NCBI GenBank assembly: GCA_016584305.1
Contig: JACEEZ010012768.1
Location: 25,001 to 89,000 of the forward strand
DNA from: Chionoecetes opilio
Lineage: Eukaryota > Arthropoda > Malacostraca > Decapoda > Majidae
Length of the DNA: 64,000 nt
Direction of reading: 5' to 3'
Part shown: positions 12,401 through 24,960 of the stretch, piece after piece
How the letters are laid out: the number at the start of each line of letters is the position of its first letter
Numbering within the stretch: position 1 is the first letter of the stretch
The notes under the pieces: model-generated
Told to the model about the DNA's origin: nothing
Database searches by the model: none
The model's input: the letters and a program-made list of their open reading frames with translations, nothing else
Made by a program: the position numbers and the translations under genes

Positions 12401-15400
12401 AGCTGTCGATATTTGCCACAAATACATTTTACAAAATTAATACCTAAAAATATGTATTTATCATGAAATTTAGGTATCAATTTTAATCCTACAAACAACG
12501 TTATTTCAAGTGTATTAATGTATTTTGAAGTACCAAAAAATGTCAAAAATTGACATTATTGAGCCCTTGTTTTGATAGAGAAATTCAAAATATGGTATTA
12601 TATTTGTTTTCGATAGAACATGCTATTTTAAACTAGTGTAAGCTTATAAAAGGAGTTTGAGGCTATATATTGTCATACACTTGTATATTACAAGTGTTTA
12701 TCATAGTTTCTTGTAAATTGTAGTGATATATCATAAATAAAAGGAATTTACCATATGAAAATGCTTTATACCCTCAAAATGTGTTCTTTTCAATGATTTA
12801 AGCTATATATCGGTGAAATATAGCTTTTTTCCTACAAATTGAAGCAACTAATCCTCTATTTAGAATAATTTGCACCTTTAAGTAGCCTACATTACATTAA
12901 GCTAATAAATTGAAGTGTAGGAGGTTATTTATTGTCATATAACGGTATATTGCAAGTGTTTTTCATAGTTTCTTGTAAACTGTAGTGTTATTGTATATAT
13001 ATAAGTAGTTTTACTTATCATATTGCTATATACCCTTAAAATGTAGTGTTTTCAATGATTTTAGCTAGTTATCAGTGAAGAGTTCTTTTTTTCAATAAAT
13101 TGAAGTATATTCCTTTATAGCTGTAGGTAAATAGCTTTCGATATTTGCCAAAACTACATTTTACAAAATGAATACCTAAAAATATGTATTTATCAGGAAA
13201 TCTAGGTATCAATTTAAATCCTAAAAACAACGTTTTTTCAAGTGTTTTCATGTATTTTTGAAGTGCAAAAAAATGTCGAAAATTGGCATTATTTAGCCCT
13301 TTTTTTGATAGAGAAATTCAAAATATGGTATTATAGTTGTTTTCGATAGAACATGCTATTTTAACTACTAAGCTTTTATAGTTTCTTATAAACTGTAGTG
13401 ATTGTATATTACAAGTAGTTTTACTTATCTATTGCTATATACCAAAATGATATTTGTATATTTTAGTAGAATGTATTATTACAAGTTGTTTTTTCATTAG
13501 TTCTTGTAAATTGTAAATATTATATCATAAATAAAAGGAATTTACCTTTATGATAATCTTTATACCTCAAAATGTTGTTCTTTTTCAATGATTTAAGCTA
13601 TTTATCGCAGAAAATATAGCTTTTTTACCTACAAATTCCAGCAACAAACCTTTTTGGAATAATTTGCACTAAAAGTAGCCTATATAAACATTAAGCTAAT
13701 AAATAGAGTTTAAGAGTTATATATTGTCATATAACGGTATATTGCAAGTGTTTTTCATAGTTTCTTGTAAACATGTTTACTTGTAAACTAATTATTGTAT
13801 ATATACAAGTAGCTTTACTTATCATATTGCTATATACCCTAAAATGTAGTGTTTTCAATGGTTTTAGCTAGTTATCGTGAAAAGTTTTTTTCTTCTACAA
13901 ATTGAAGTACATTCCTATATATCTGTATTAAATAGCTTTTGATATTTGCCACAACTACATTTTACAAAATTAATCCTAAAAATATGTATTTATCATGAAA
14001 TTAGTATATTTTAATCCTAAAAACAACGTTTTCTTGTAATATGTATTTATATAAAATTAAAGAATATTAGTTTATTTATAGAGTCAATATTTTATGTTTT
14101 CGATAAATGTATTTTTTTAATTGATAATTAAGCTATATATCAGTTTAAAATTAGCTTTAATTTCATATTTTACAAATTTAGTTAACATAAATAAAAGGAT
14201 TTCCTTATAATTGTATAATTTCACCTAAAAGTTCCTTCATGTTTAACTATTTTGCAATAAATTGATAATTAAGAACAATTTTTAGATTTTCATATAAGTA
14301 GCTAATATTGCTATAGTGTTTTCATAGAGTATTTGTTTAAACTATGAAGGTTTTCATATTCTTGTAACTGTAGGTTATTGTATATATACAAGTAGTTTTA
14401 CTTATCATATTGCTATATACCCATAAAATGTAGTGTTTTCAATGATTTTAGCTAGTTATCAGTGAAGAGTTTTTTTCTTCTACAAATTGAAGTACATTCC
14501 TATATATCTGTAGTTAAATAGCTTTCGATATTTGCCACAACTACATTTTACAAAATTAATACCTAAAAATATGTATTTTCATGAAATTTAGGTATCAATT
14601 TTAATCCTAAAAACAACTTATTTCAAGTGTTTTAATGTATTTTTGAAGTGCTAAAAAATGTCGAAAATTGACATTATTTAGCCCTTTTTTTGATAGAGAA
14701 TTCAAAATATGGTATTATAGTTGTTTTCGATAGAACATGCTATTTTAAACTACTGTCAGCGTTTTTCATAGTTTCTTGTAAACTGTATTGTTATGTATAT
14801 ATACAATAGTTTACTTATCATATTGCTATATACCCATAAAATGTAGTGTTTTCAATGATTTTAGCTAGTTATCAGTGAAGAGTTTTTTTTTCTACAAATT
14901 GAAGTAATTCCTTTATATCTGTATTAAATACTTTCGATATTTGCCACAAACATTTTACAAAATTAATACCTAAAAATATTTAATTATCATGAATTTAGGT
15001 ATCAATTTTAACCTAAAACACATTTTTCAGTGTTTTAAGTGTTTTTTGAAGTGCTAAAAAATGTCAAAAATTGACATTAATTAGCCTTTTTTTTGATTAG
15101 AAATTCAAAATATGGTATTATAGTTGTTTTCGATAGAAACTGCTTTTTAAACTATGTAAGCTTATAAAAAGTTTTGAGCTATATATTGTATTAAACACTT
15201 TATATTACAAGGTTTATCATAGTTCTTGTAAATTGTATGTGATATATCATAAATAAAATGAATTTCCAAATGAAATGTTTATACCTCAAAAATGTGTTCT
15301 TTTCAATGATTTAAGCTATTTATCGTGAAAATAGTTTTTACTACAAATTGAAGCAACCAATCCTCTTTTTAGAATAATTTACACTATAGTAGATCTTTCA

Positions 15401-15508
15401 TTAAGCATAAAAGAGTTGAGGTTATTATTGTCAATCGGTATATTGCAGTTTTTCATAGTTTCTTGTAAACTTAATGTTATTGATATTATACATATTTAGT
15501 ATAATTTA
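9448..15508. repeat. AT-rich satellite array, monomer about 735 bp
   Basis: The same block order recurs across 6 kb. The anchor TTGTTTTCGATAGAA (with variants) lies near 9642, 10376, 11101, 11873, 12606, 13337, 14720 and 15125. Spacing is about 725-770 for the first six, then about two units with a deletion, then a partial unit. Other anchors, such as a CTACAAATTGAAGCAACC-type block and CATAGTTTCTTGTAAA, repeat with the same spacing and also twice within a unit, suggesting an older half-unit structure. No gene is credible here. A poly-G run at about 11490-11503 is probably an artefact. Confidence 0.9.
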
Positions 15509-15509
15509 N
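15509..15509. other. Ambiguous base (N) at a sequence junction
   Basis: A single N sits exactly where the satellite ends and an unrelated fold-back fragment starts. This may mark a scaffold join or polished gap, so the adjacency is not fully trustworthy. Confidence 0.9.
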
Positions 15510-15776
15510 TTTTTTGAAAATGTTTGTTTCTATAAGATTATCACATAAAACACAGTAAAACACACAAATAAATACCATTATGAGACTGAAGAAATATGCA
15601 TGAACTGAAATAATTTAAACTCGTCACCATTAAATTTTGTGAGACATCTTATAACATGGACAATCAATAGAGGCGGATTGTATTGGCTTTCCATTGATAT
15701 ATTTAGTTTTCTGATAAATGAATTAGCACCACCATAAATTAGCGTTAACTAAATAAATAACATCATCAATCGGGGT
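15510..15776 (+). repeat. Half copy of the fold-back element found at 37641-38530
   Basis: The segment matches the inner part of one arm of the palindromic element at about 37805-38090, including the shared blocks TTAGCGTTAACTAAATAAAT and TTTCCATTGATATATTT. It ends at the hairpin centre (ATCATCAATCGGGG). Only one arm is present. Confidence 0.75.
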
Positions 15777-16645
15777 ATAAGCAGGCACGCTACCCTCCTC
15801 GCTCACCACTTACAGCTCATTATTATTACTACTTTTACAGTGCTTAAGCTGTGTATTAAACTGCAGTGCGAATTGACTATTCTTTATGAATTGTAGACAT
15901 GGGTAATCTTGTACACATTTAGATGCCTATCACTGCGTGTTTGCACCTACACTGTATGGTTCCATAAACCCTAGCGATGTTATGAGAGAAAATAATCTCC
16001 ACGTCTAACATGTTATCCTGGTGGTGAGGCACGCCTTTTTTTTTTTTTTTCTTTTAACTAAATCTAACCAAACCTAAACTAAAACTAACCCCACATCTAA
16101 CCTAACTTAGTAGAAAGATTCACTCATTGTCTGGTTTGTTCTGGAGGAGGGAGGATACGGCAAAATGAGGCTTTTCCGACGATTTTAATGTGATCATCAT
16201 TCTTAACACTTCAAATTACATTGGTAAGGAGTACTTTTGACCTCGTACTCAATTCCTGGTTGAATGTATCAATTTACCGCCGTGGTAAATAATGAGTCGT
16301 GATGTCCTTCCACTTGTCCCGCGGAATGTTTTAAGGATAATTTTTTATTCCCTATATTCTTGCATTTTTCAATGTAAGAGGAATAGATCCAGAGTCCAAC
16401 ATCTGAAGGACATAGTCTGATAGATGAATATCATCAATCACTTTCCCAGCCATCAAAAAAGAGGTTAGTAAGCATGAGTGTACCGCGTTTACAGGGGAAG
16501 TAATGCCCTTTGTTTACATCACCGCACGGACAGCGTGTGCTTGGGGGAGGAGCTTCGTGACGTCAGTGCATACTACCCTCTTTCCGGGAGGGTAAAAGTT
16601 AGTGATCGCAAGCAAATCCAGCGTGATCCAACACACACACACACA
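15777..16645. other. Stretch without a recognisable gene
   Basis: Contains a poly-T run (about 16035-16052), a CTAACC-like degenerate tract (about 16055-16110) resembling TTAGG in reverse, and a short (CA)n run at 16631-16644 into which the solo LTR appears to have inserted. Nothing else was seen. Confidence 0.5.
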
Positions 16646-17091
16646 TATTAGGATCCTGAATAGGTATAGATTATATGTATAAACTAATTTATCAATTAAG
16701 CTACAGGATGTGTGTCGCCTGTCTGTCTGAGGCAACAACATCTTTTGATGAGGTTATGTTGACGAAGTATCACGCCATGGCCTGCATCAAGACAACCTGG
16801 TGTCTTGAGCAACACGTAAACACCTCGCCCTGGTTCAGACTACACACACAAGTTGTGTGTGTATCATCTTAGCGCTCTGCCCAAGGATGATGACGCTGAC
16901 ACAAGTGCAACAGGCCTGAGAGACATGAATACCGGAACCTGTTAGATTCCGGCCAAAACTCATATATGCTGCAACTGGCCGGAGGGAAGACAGAAGCCAA
17001 CGGACAGAGTCACTGAGCAGTTCCGGCCATTCCCTTGGCCGTCGGAACACGTGACTTGTCACTCGCCCTCACAGTGTACAGATATATATAT

Positions 17092-17124
<33 letters not shown>

Positions 17125-17134
17125 ATATCTATAT

Positions 17135-17166
<32 letters not shown>

Positions 17167-17429
17167 TAATTATTTTTTTATTTATATATTAATATATATT
17201 TATATGTAATTATTGTTCTGGTACTTTATTTTAACAAAGCCATATAAACAACCGCTCGACCACTTTTATTAAACTACCATTTGAAGTGTCTGGTTAGGAC
17301 GGTAAAGACTCCTACCCATCAATCTACACTTCTGAGGCAATCATCCCCTACAGTGTCACCAACACTTGTAAGTATTCTTACTCGGGTTGACCCCAGTTAC
17401 CTGTAATAACAATACAGATAAGGGTAACA
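16646..17429 (+). repeat. Solo LTR of the errantivirus-like family
   Basis: About 784 bp, matching the LTRs at 151 and 8663 over their length, with its own (TA)n block at about 17080-17210. It is flanked by CA repeats on both sides (16631-16644 and from 17427), as expected if the target duplication lies within (CA)n. No internal region of this family follows, so it is most likely the product of LTR-LTR recombination. Confidence 0.75.

Positions 17430-18117
<688 letters not shown>

Positions 18118-18165
<48 letters not shown>
18118..18165. repeat. (GA)n microsatellite, second run
   Basis: An AG dinucleotide run with one interruption, adjoining the SINE head. Confidence 0.95.
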
Positions 18166-18168
<3 letters not shown>

Positions 18169-18169
18169 T

Positions 18170-18738
18170 AGTAACCTTTAGGGGGTTATAGTGAAGTTAG
18201 ATTCGTAACTTTTAGGGGGTTATAGTGAGACTAGGTTAGTAACCTATAGGGGGTTATAGTGAGGTTAGGTTAGTAACTGTAGGGTGTTATAGTGAAATCA
18301 TGTTAGTCGTTATAAAGTTATAGTGAGGCTACGTTAGTAACCTTTAGGGGGTTATAGTGAGGTTTAGCCAATAACTTTATGGGGGTTATAGTGAGGTTAG
18401 GTTAGAAACTTTGCAGGGGTTAGAGTGAGGTTAGTCTAGTAACCTTTAGGAGTTTAGTGAGGTTAGGCTAGTAACTTTTTGGGGGTTATAGCAAGCTAGG
18501 TTTGGTTAGTAATCTTTAGGGGACTATAGTGAGGTTATGTTAGTAACCTTTAGGGGGTTATATTGAAGTTAGGTTAGAAAACTTGCGGGGGTTATAGTGA
18601 GGTTAGGTTTGTAGCCTTGCGGGGGTTAGCGTGAGGTTTGGCTAGTATTTTTAGACTTAAGAGGGTTATAGTGAGGTTATGTTAGTAACTTTTAGGGGAT
18701 TATATTGAGGTTAGGTTAGCAACCTTTAGGGGGTTATT
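18170..18738. repeat. Minisatellite, unit about 35 bp (left block)
   Basis: About 16 imperfect copies of a unit built from GTTAGTAACC, TTTAGGGGGTTATAGTGAGG and TTAG. It contains TTAGGTTAG, which resembles the arthropod telomere motif TTAGG, but the unit is too long and variable to be a telomere array. The same array resumes at 25179. Confidence 0.9.
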
Positions 18739-19111
18739 GACGGCTTTGAAGTATGAAAAGCCTATTTTTGGGTCCCTGACAGAGCTAGTGCACTAAGCTA
18801 TAGGATAGGAAAGATCGCCACCCAGGGCAAACCCTGGGTATACAGGGGAACCAATACCCACATCTGGTTAGTTAAAAACCAGGCTACACTCAGATCTGAA
18901 AGAAAAAAAAAACACACGTCTGGCAACGCCCGTGCCAATCCTGCCGAGGCCGGCGGACCGCCAGCCGGCCCGGAGCTATCATAACCATCCCAATAATGAT
19001 CCCCGGGGAGAGAAGGCTGAAACTTGGTGGGGAAGGAAGGGTGGGGGGCAAAGGCCGTGCACTAGCTCTGTCAGGGACCCAAAAATAGGCTTTTCATACT
19101 TAAAAGCCGTC
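18739..19111. mobile_element. Small inverted-repeat unit nested at the left end of the GC-rich element
   Basis: The block at 18739-18792 (from GACGGCTTTGAAG to the GCTAGTGCAC block) is repeated in inverse orientation at 19057-19111. Each arm is about 54 bp. The arms contain a small hairpin (GGCTTT..AAAAGCC). The unit is immediately followed at 19112 by another copy of the TIR start, TTTTTGGGTCCCC, in direct orientation. It looks like a short MITE-like derivative joined head-on to the larger element. Confidence 0.6.
18765..18988 (+). repeat. Left terminal inverted repeat
   Basis: About 224 bp, near-identical in inverse orientation to 24961-25178. Differences include TCCCTGACAG here against TCCCCTTAG in the right copy, plus small indels. 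Confidence 0.85.
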
Positions 19112-19145
19112 TTTTTGGGTCCCCTTAGAGCTAGTGCACTAAGCT

Positions 19146-22100
19146 ACCTCCCACGGGGAGACGGGGAAAAAACCCCCGCCCCCCGCGGGGGGGCAAAGGA
19201 AAACTGCAAAAAACAAAACGATACCACTAGTATACTCCCCGAATTTAAAGCGGAGACGTCAATGGGAGGCCCGGCGTCCCCCCCCCCAGCCCCCCCCGGG
19301 ACGGAGGAGCCCCGGAAACAAAGGGGAAAGTCCACGACGGAGTGGGACAGGAACGAGCCCGAACACGAGGCCGTACTCCACTGCCCCCCTTCCCGTACCC
19401 TCTCCAAGGAATGAGTGCGGAGGAAGGGCCCAAGACCAAAACACCCCGGCGTAGGGGCGCGAGGGGCGTGCCCCGGATCCGCCGCTCGATGACCCCCCCG
19501 GAGCCGGCCGGCAATCCCCTGGGGGTGGGGCGCCAGTGAAGGATCGCGGAACAGGAACTGCAGGTCACACGCCCAGGGCTGGGAACATCCAGGTAACACC
19601 GGGCGCCAAAACCCGGGGACAAGGGGGTGCGGGCCCCCCAGCAGCCCAACCCGGGAACGACGACCGGTTGGGACGGGGTCCGCCGCTCGTTCTTACCCAG
19701 CCCCTTTGGGCGAGAGGGAGGGGAGAAAAGCGGAGCCGCCCGCGAGAAGGTCGTCCACGGGGGGGGAAAAAGGGTCAGCGCCCTCGCTGAGAAGCCCGAA
19801 ACCGGTAGCCGGGCCCACCAGGGAACAAGGCCTTGAAGGGGGCGAGGTCTGGCAGCGTCGACCCAAATGGCGCCCTGCAGGAACCGGAGCCTTCTCCGGG
19901 GACCAGAAGGGACCAGGCGACGGGAGGGGGGTTTTTGGAACAAACCCCTCTTAAACCAGGGTCACAGAACGCCGGCCCCAGGCCCAAAACCCCCCCAAAG
20001 TATTTGAGGGGGTCACCCGGGGCCCACCAGGTGAGGGGAGAGTAGGGGGGACCCCCCACGGTCGGGGCCAAAAGGGGAAGGAAATGGGGACCCCGATTCA
20101 GAGACGTCGGGGAGGCCCTTGATTTTTGAGGAAAACGACTGAAAGGCCTTTCCAGTGAGACTGATACTGTCTCGTAAGGACGGGCGAATTTGCCCAACAT
20201 GTCCCCCGCTCCCCGCGTCCGAGCCCGTCCACGGAGAGGGGTACGGGGAAATCCGGGGCGTGTAGTTAAAGGGTGGAAAAACCGGGCCCGGGGACTCCCC
20301 CAAAAAACGAGGGCCCCTAGAGGAACCGGGGAGGGACACCAGGCCTTCAGTTGGAGAACCACGGTTTTCCCCGGCCAGAGAGGAGCCCCCCATGGTCCCC
20401 TTTCCCTGTAGGAACGCATTTTTTGCATACCTTCGGGGACCTGGGAGGGAGGCGGAAACGGGAAAAACCGGCGCCACCGTTCCAGTTTTCCCGTAGGGGC
20501 CCGGGCCCCCCGCACTGCCCGGCCCCCCTCGTAAAAAAGGCCTGTATTTTGGGCAGAGCGGCGGGACGCGAAGAGGTCCCCCTCCGAGTGCCCCACGCCG
20601 ACAGAGAGCCGCAAAGCGCTCCGGGCGAAGCGCCACTCCCCCGGGGCCCCCGGAAAAAAGCGAGCGGGCGCGGCCCACACTTTCCCACCCCCGGGCGGGA
20701 AACCCTGGCAGAAGATGAAGGTGGAAAGGGGCCCGCCGGGCCGAAGATCGCTCCGAAAGGGAAAACAAAAGGGGGATTGGTGTCCCTTGGCGGGCGAGAC
20801 AGTGGCCGCGACCATGTTTCCATCTGAAGCAGAGGCCGCCCCTTGGAATCGGGTCGTGGGAGGAAGAAAAGAGGACCGCGTCCTTTTGACGTTGATGTGG
20901 ATTGCGCCCCCCCCGGACCACCCGCCGAAACCCTACCGGCCGTCGGAGGATTGGTAGCCCCACCGATCCGACGCACCCGACATCACGAAAGACCGGGGGG
21001 GGCGGAGGCAGCCACCCGGTCCCGGGGAAAACCCCGCCCTCCCCCAAACCCACTCGTCCAGTAGGTGAGGGCCAGGGGAGGGAGGGCCCCGGAGCAAGTC
21101 GCGGGGCCGCCCGGAAGGCTGTTTTTCACCCCCCGGGAAAGGCGACGGAGACGAAGGGGGCCCTAGAGGAGGCCTCTGCGGCGAATTTGAGCGACCCGAA
21201 AAGGGGGACCCCCAAATGCCTCCTTGACAAAAAACGGGACACCGAGGCCCGGAAGGGGCCGTTGATGAAGCTTGGCCGCTTTTCCCCCCGAGATGCGGAT
21301 CGCACCCGAACGGGAACCCCCCTTGCACCCCGCCAAGTAATGCGGGGAAGGGGGTAAGGACGGCTTTCCCTTGTTGACTGGGAACCCCATCTCCCCCGCC
21401 ACCGCCAAGCTCGGTCCGCATGCAAAAACCGCTTCCCCTGAGACGGGCGGCCCACCCCAATGGGCCAAATACATGGGAAATTTTTCAAAAACCCCCTGCA
21501 GACCACCATCCGTAGCCACCACCTTGGTGAGCCCGTAAAACCCCGGACGAGGAGAACCCGAAGGGTGTCGGTGAACTGCCAGTGTCCGATCCCACCGGAA
21601 AACCCCAGGAAGCCCCGGAACCGAGGATAAGGGGGGACAGCCGTAGGGTCCTAAATCGGGGGGACCCATCCACCTTTTTGCCCAGCCGAAGGGGGGAGGG
21701 GGCCCAAAGGGTCAGATACAAACCCGGGTGGTTTGCCCCAAATCCGCTTAGGCGGCTGAGGTCCAAAATAAGCCGCCCCTTTGAAAAGTTCTTTTTGGGG
21801 GGCGATGAAAAAGCGGGGAAAAAAAGACCCTTTTCCCCCCGCCTTCTTTCCACTACCCGGAGGAGTGAGTCCGACAGTGGGCGGCGAGAAGGGGGAGACC
21901 GGCTCCAAAAAGGGGTGCCCAAGGGGGGGTAGGGGAAACCAGGGCCAAGAAAGACCGTTCGGGGCCACCCCGGGGGCCCAAAATCTCGCGGCGGTGCCCA
22001 AACCCGACGGAGGCCCGGAAGGGAGGCTCAGAAGCGAAAAGCGCCCTTGGAGGAAGGTTGTGGACAGTAGCGGGCCCCCCCAGGAAAAGGCCCCAGACCC

Positions 22101-24060
22101 AGAGCCCTGAACCCCGGGAAAGGGCCCCCCCGACTGGGGCACGAGGATCCTTGGGGGGCCCTCCACACGGGGGGGCACTCCTGACTCCCCCCCCCCGAAA
22201 AAGAGCCTCGACGAACATGCTGGACCCCCTCCCCGGGAAACCCCCCCGGGCCCAGACGGGCTGGGGGGCCGGGGTAGGGGCACCAGAGTGACGGGGGGGG
22301 GTTTGGGGGAGCACTGCTGCAGGGGGGCTCCGACAAAACCTCCGAACGAGGGATAATCCGGGAATCTGTTCGAGTCAGCTCCCGGGAGCCCCGAAAGGCC
22401 TCGCGCCGAAGAGCCAAGCGGGCAGTGACGGCCCGTCAATGGCAGGGCGGACCGTGGGAGGAGGGAGGGCCCGAAAGCATCAAGGCGGTCGACAAAGCCC
22501 GAAACATCCGACCGGGGGGGCCGGGGAGAGGGGAAATGTGTCCACGGCGAGGGGGGAGAGCCACTCCGCCAGTGATGAAGAAGGCAAAAAGAAGAGGTCA
22601 ACAGGGAGGCGTGTTGCCCCTCCCGAAAGTCCCGGGGAAAAAGCCCTCCTTCACCGGTTTCGCCCCCCCACGGGAGGGGCCTTGGGGGAAAGCCGGGGCA
22701 CCCGGAGGGAAATCAGCCAACACACGTGGAAAGCCACCAGGGCGGGAAAAACCCGGGGTCGGGGCCCAGGACGGAGAAGGACCCCCTTCACCTGGTGGTA
22801 CCCCCTCTCCCCACTTCGGCGGGTCCAGGCTGGCCTTCACCGGGCAAACCGTTTTTGGCCCCCGGGAGAAAACCCCCCTGGCATCCTGGCTTCCCCCACG
22901 CACGGGAAGCCATCCCGACCAAACTAGGGTCGCCAGAAGGGGCCCGAGCATCCAAAGCGGCCGCCGAAGAAACGAAAACTGTTCAGGGAGCGTCCAGGCG
23001 AGAGAAAGGAAATCCGGGGGTAAGGTAGGATCCTGTCCCCCGTCCTCCCGGGAGCGAGCACCTCCAAGTCCCGGGAAATGGGGCCCCACGACCGTCCTCC
23101 AGACGACCGATGCAAACAAAAACCGCCCGCAACCGTTCACAAGCAATCGACGGTGGGATCGGTGGCATCGGGACGAGGGGAAGTGCACCCCAGAAAACCC
23201 TCAGAAGAAAAGGGGGAGGAAGGGGCCGGCGGACAGGAATCCGGGGGGGGGGGAAAATCCCCGAACCGCGTCTCTTGGGCACGGGAGGCAGCATCCTTTC
23301 CCCCTCGGAGCACACCCGGGTATCTCGACTACCCCGACTAGAAGGGGCACCGGTAAAGGGAAGCAGGCGATGGGGACCTGCGACGCCCCGGCGTCGGGGA
23401 ATGGGGCCCCGAAGTTAAGTGACCTCCATTCTTGCATGAAAGGGGTTCACTGAATCATCCCGCTGACACCCCGGAGGGACGGAGGGAGGTGGGGGAAAGT
23501 CCAGGGGGGAACGCCTGACCAGCCTTTGGGGCCACGACCCACCCGGCAAAACCCGGGGAGTCGCGGTCATGGGAGTGACTGAGGAGACCGCCAGATCTTG
23601 CTCCACCCTAGCACGATCGACGCCGAGTCATGGAACAGAGGCGGGGGTCGGGAGGTGCGAGACGAGGAGGAGATGGCGACTTTGGGGAGGTCCAGCCGAG
23701 AACCAGAGACCGGGCCGCCTAGGCAGACGGAAGTGGCTGCGTTGGGGAGACTTCAAAGCCTTTGCCACCACTCCCTTTAGGTCAGCAAGGCCTCGCCGGT
23801 AAAGCAGGGCACACCCCCCTCCGGGAGGGTGAGCCGCAGCCATCCACAGCTACCGGGCAATCGGCGGGGCAAAGAGGTCCGACAGAAGGCACGGGGCTTT
23901 CGAAGAGAGCTTTGGGCCCCGGGGCCTAAAGCACCCAGCAGCCCCGGGCTCACAATTTTACCCCTGGAAAAAAAGGGTAAAACATGAGAGGGAAAAGGGG
24001 CTAACGCAACACGAAACCCCCCCCAAACCCCCACCTGCATCGCCACACCACGCCCCGACC
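19146..24060. other. GC-rich interior without an identifiable gene
   Basis: Frames up to about 346 codons overlap on both strands (for example 19775-20815 and 20013-21053 minus, 22425-23453 plus). They are dominated by Gly, Pro, Arg and Ser and shadow one another. The many C and G homopolymer runs suggest indel errors, so a real frame could be broken into pieces. No catalytic motif was recognised, so no product is named. Confidence 0.5.
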
Positions 24061-24084
24061 CCAGGTTAAGTGGATGGTGGGGGA

Positions 24085-24650
24085 GGGGGGGGGGCGAATG
24101 GCAGCCAGGGACCGTCAAAATCCCCCACCCCGGCCCCCTGGGAGGGGCCGGGCGGGGGGGGCGGGGAGGGTTGGGCACCAGCAAAGGGGAATAACAATCC
24201 CCCATTCAGCGCCACGTGGCAGGCCCGGGAAACTACCAACACCCGTACCGGCCCCGGGTGGGGCGTGGGGGTGAACGACAGAACCATCCCCCATCTCTGC
24301 TCACACGTGGCAGACCGAAACCCCCGAACCCCCCCACCAGCCCTGGGGGGGTCCGGGCGGGGGGTGGGGGGGGGCTGGTGAACGACGTAAACCATCCCCC
24401 CCTTCAGCTCTCACACGGCAGACCAGGGACCACCAAACCCCCCGCACCAGCCCTTGGGAGGGTCCGGGCGGGGGGTGGGGCGTGGCTGGGTGAACGACGT
24501 AACCATCCGCCCATCTCAGCTTACACGTGGCAGACCAGGGACCACCAAACCCCCCGCACCAGCCCTTGGGAGGGTCCGGGCGGGGGGGGGGGGGGCGTGG
24601 CTGGGTGAACGACGAAACCGTACAGGTGTCAGGCCAGGGACGCCCTGGCG
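24085..24650. repeat. GC-rich tandem repeat, unit about 110 bp
   Basis: About five to six copies of a unit with CACGTGGCAGACCAGGGACC, a CCAGCCCTTGGGAGGGTCC block and GTGAACGACGTAACCATCC. The GGCAGACC-like start recurs near 24108, 24216, 24307, 24416, 24527 and 24627. The last full units are nearly identical and the first are more diverged. Confidence 0.85.
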
Positions 24651-24960
24651 GGGAAATAATGCCCAGGGGAGAAAGGGTGAAAGCCGCACCCCTGGGGCGT
24701 AGCGTAACACCACAGACACAGACACCAGCCGAATAAAATATATTTAAGGCACAGCTGGGCCCGGACCAGGGATGAAGAATAATCTACACTCATGCCCGTG
24801 AACCCTACAGAAGGATTACGAAGCATGAATGGGTAAAAACTTCACACACACCCACGTAAACACGAAAAAACAGCAGGTGCTCACCATATGGCCTGAAGAG
24901 AGACAACACGTGTTACAGGAGACGTCAGCAGGTGTTGACTCGATGAAGGCAAAATTAAGA

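Noticed and set aside
9448..15508. CRISPR-like or regulatory repeat array
   Set aside because: Repeats are hundreds of bases long with no unique spacers; this is satellite DNA.
18170..18738. Telomere array (TTAGGG/TTAGG-like units)
   Set aside because: The unit is about 35 bp and variable, with TTAGG only as a part of it, and it is internal to the contig.
19144..24737. Many long overlapping frames on both strands in the GC-rich block
   Set aside because: They shadow each other in all six frames, are dominated by Gly/Pro/Arg/Ser, and carry no known motif. GC-rich sequence has few stop codons, so such frames are expected by chance.
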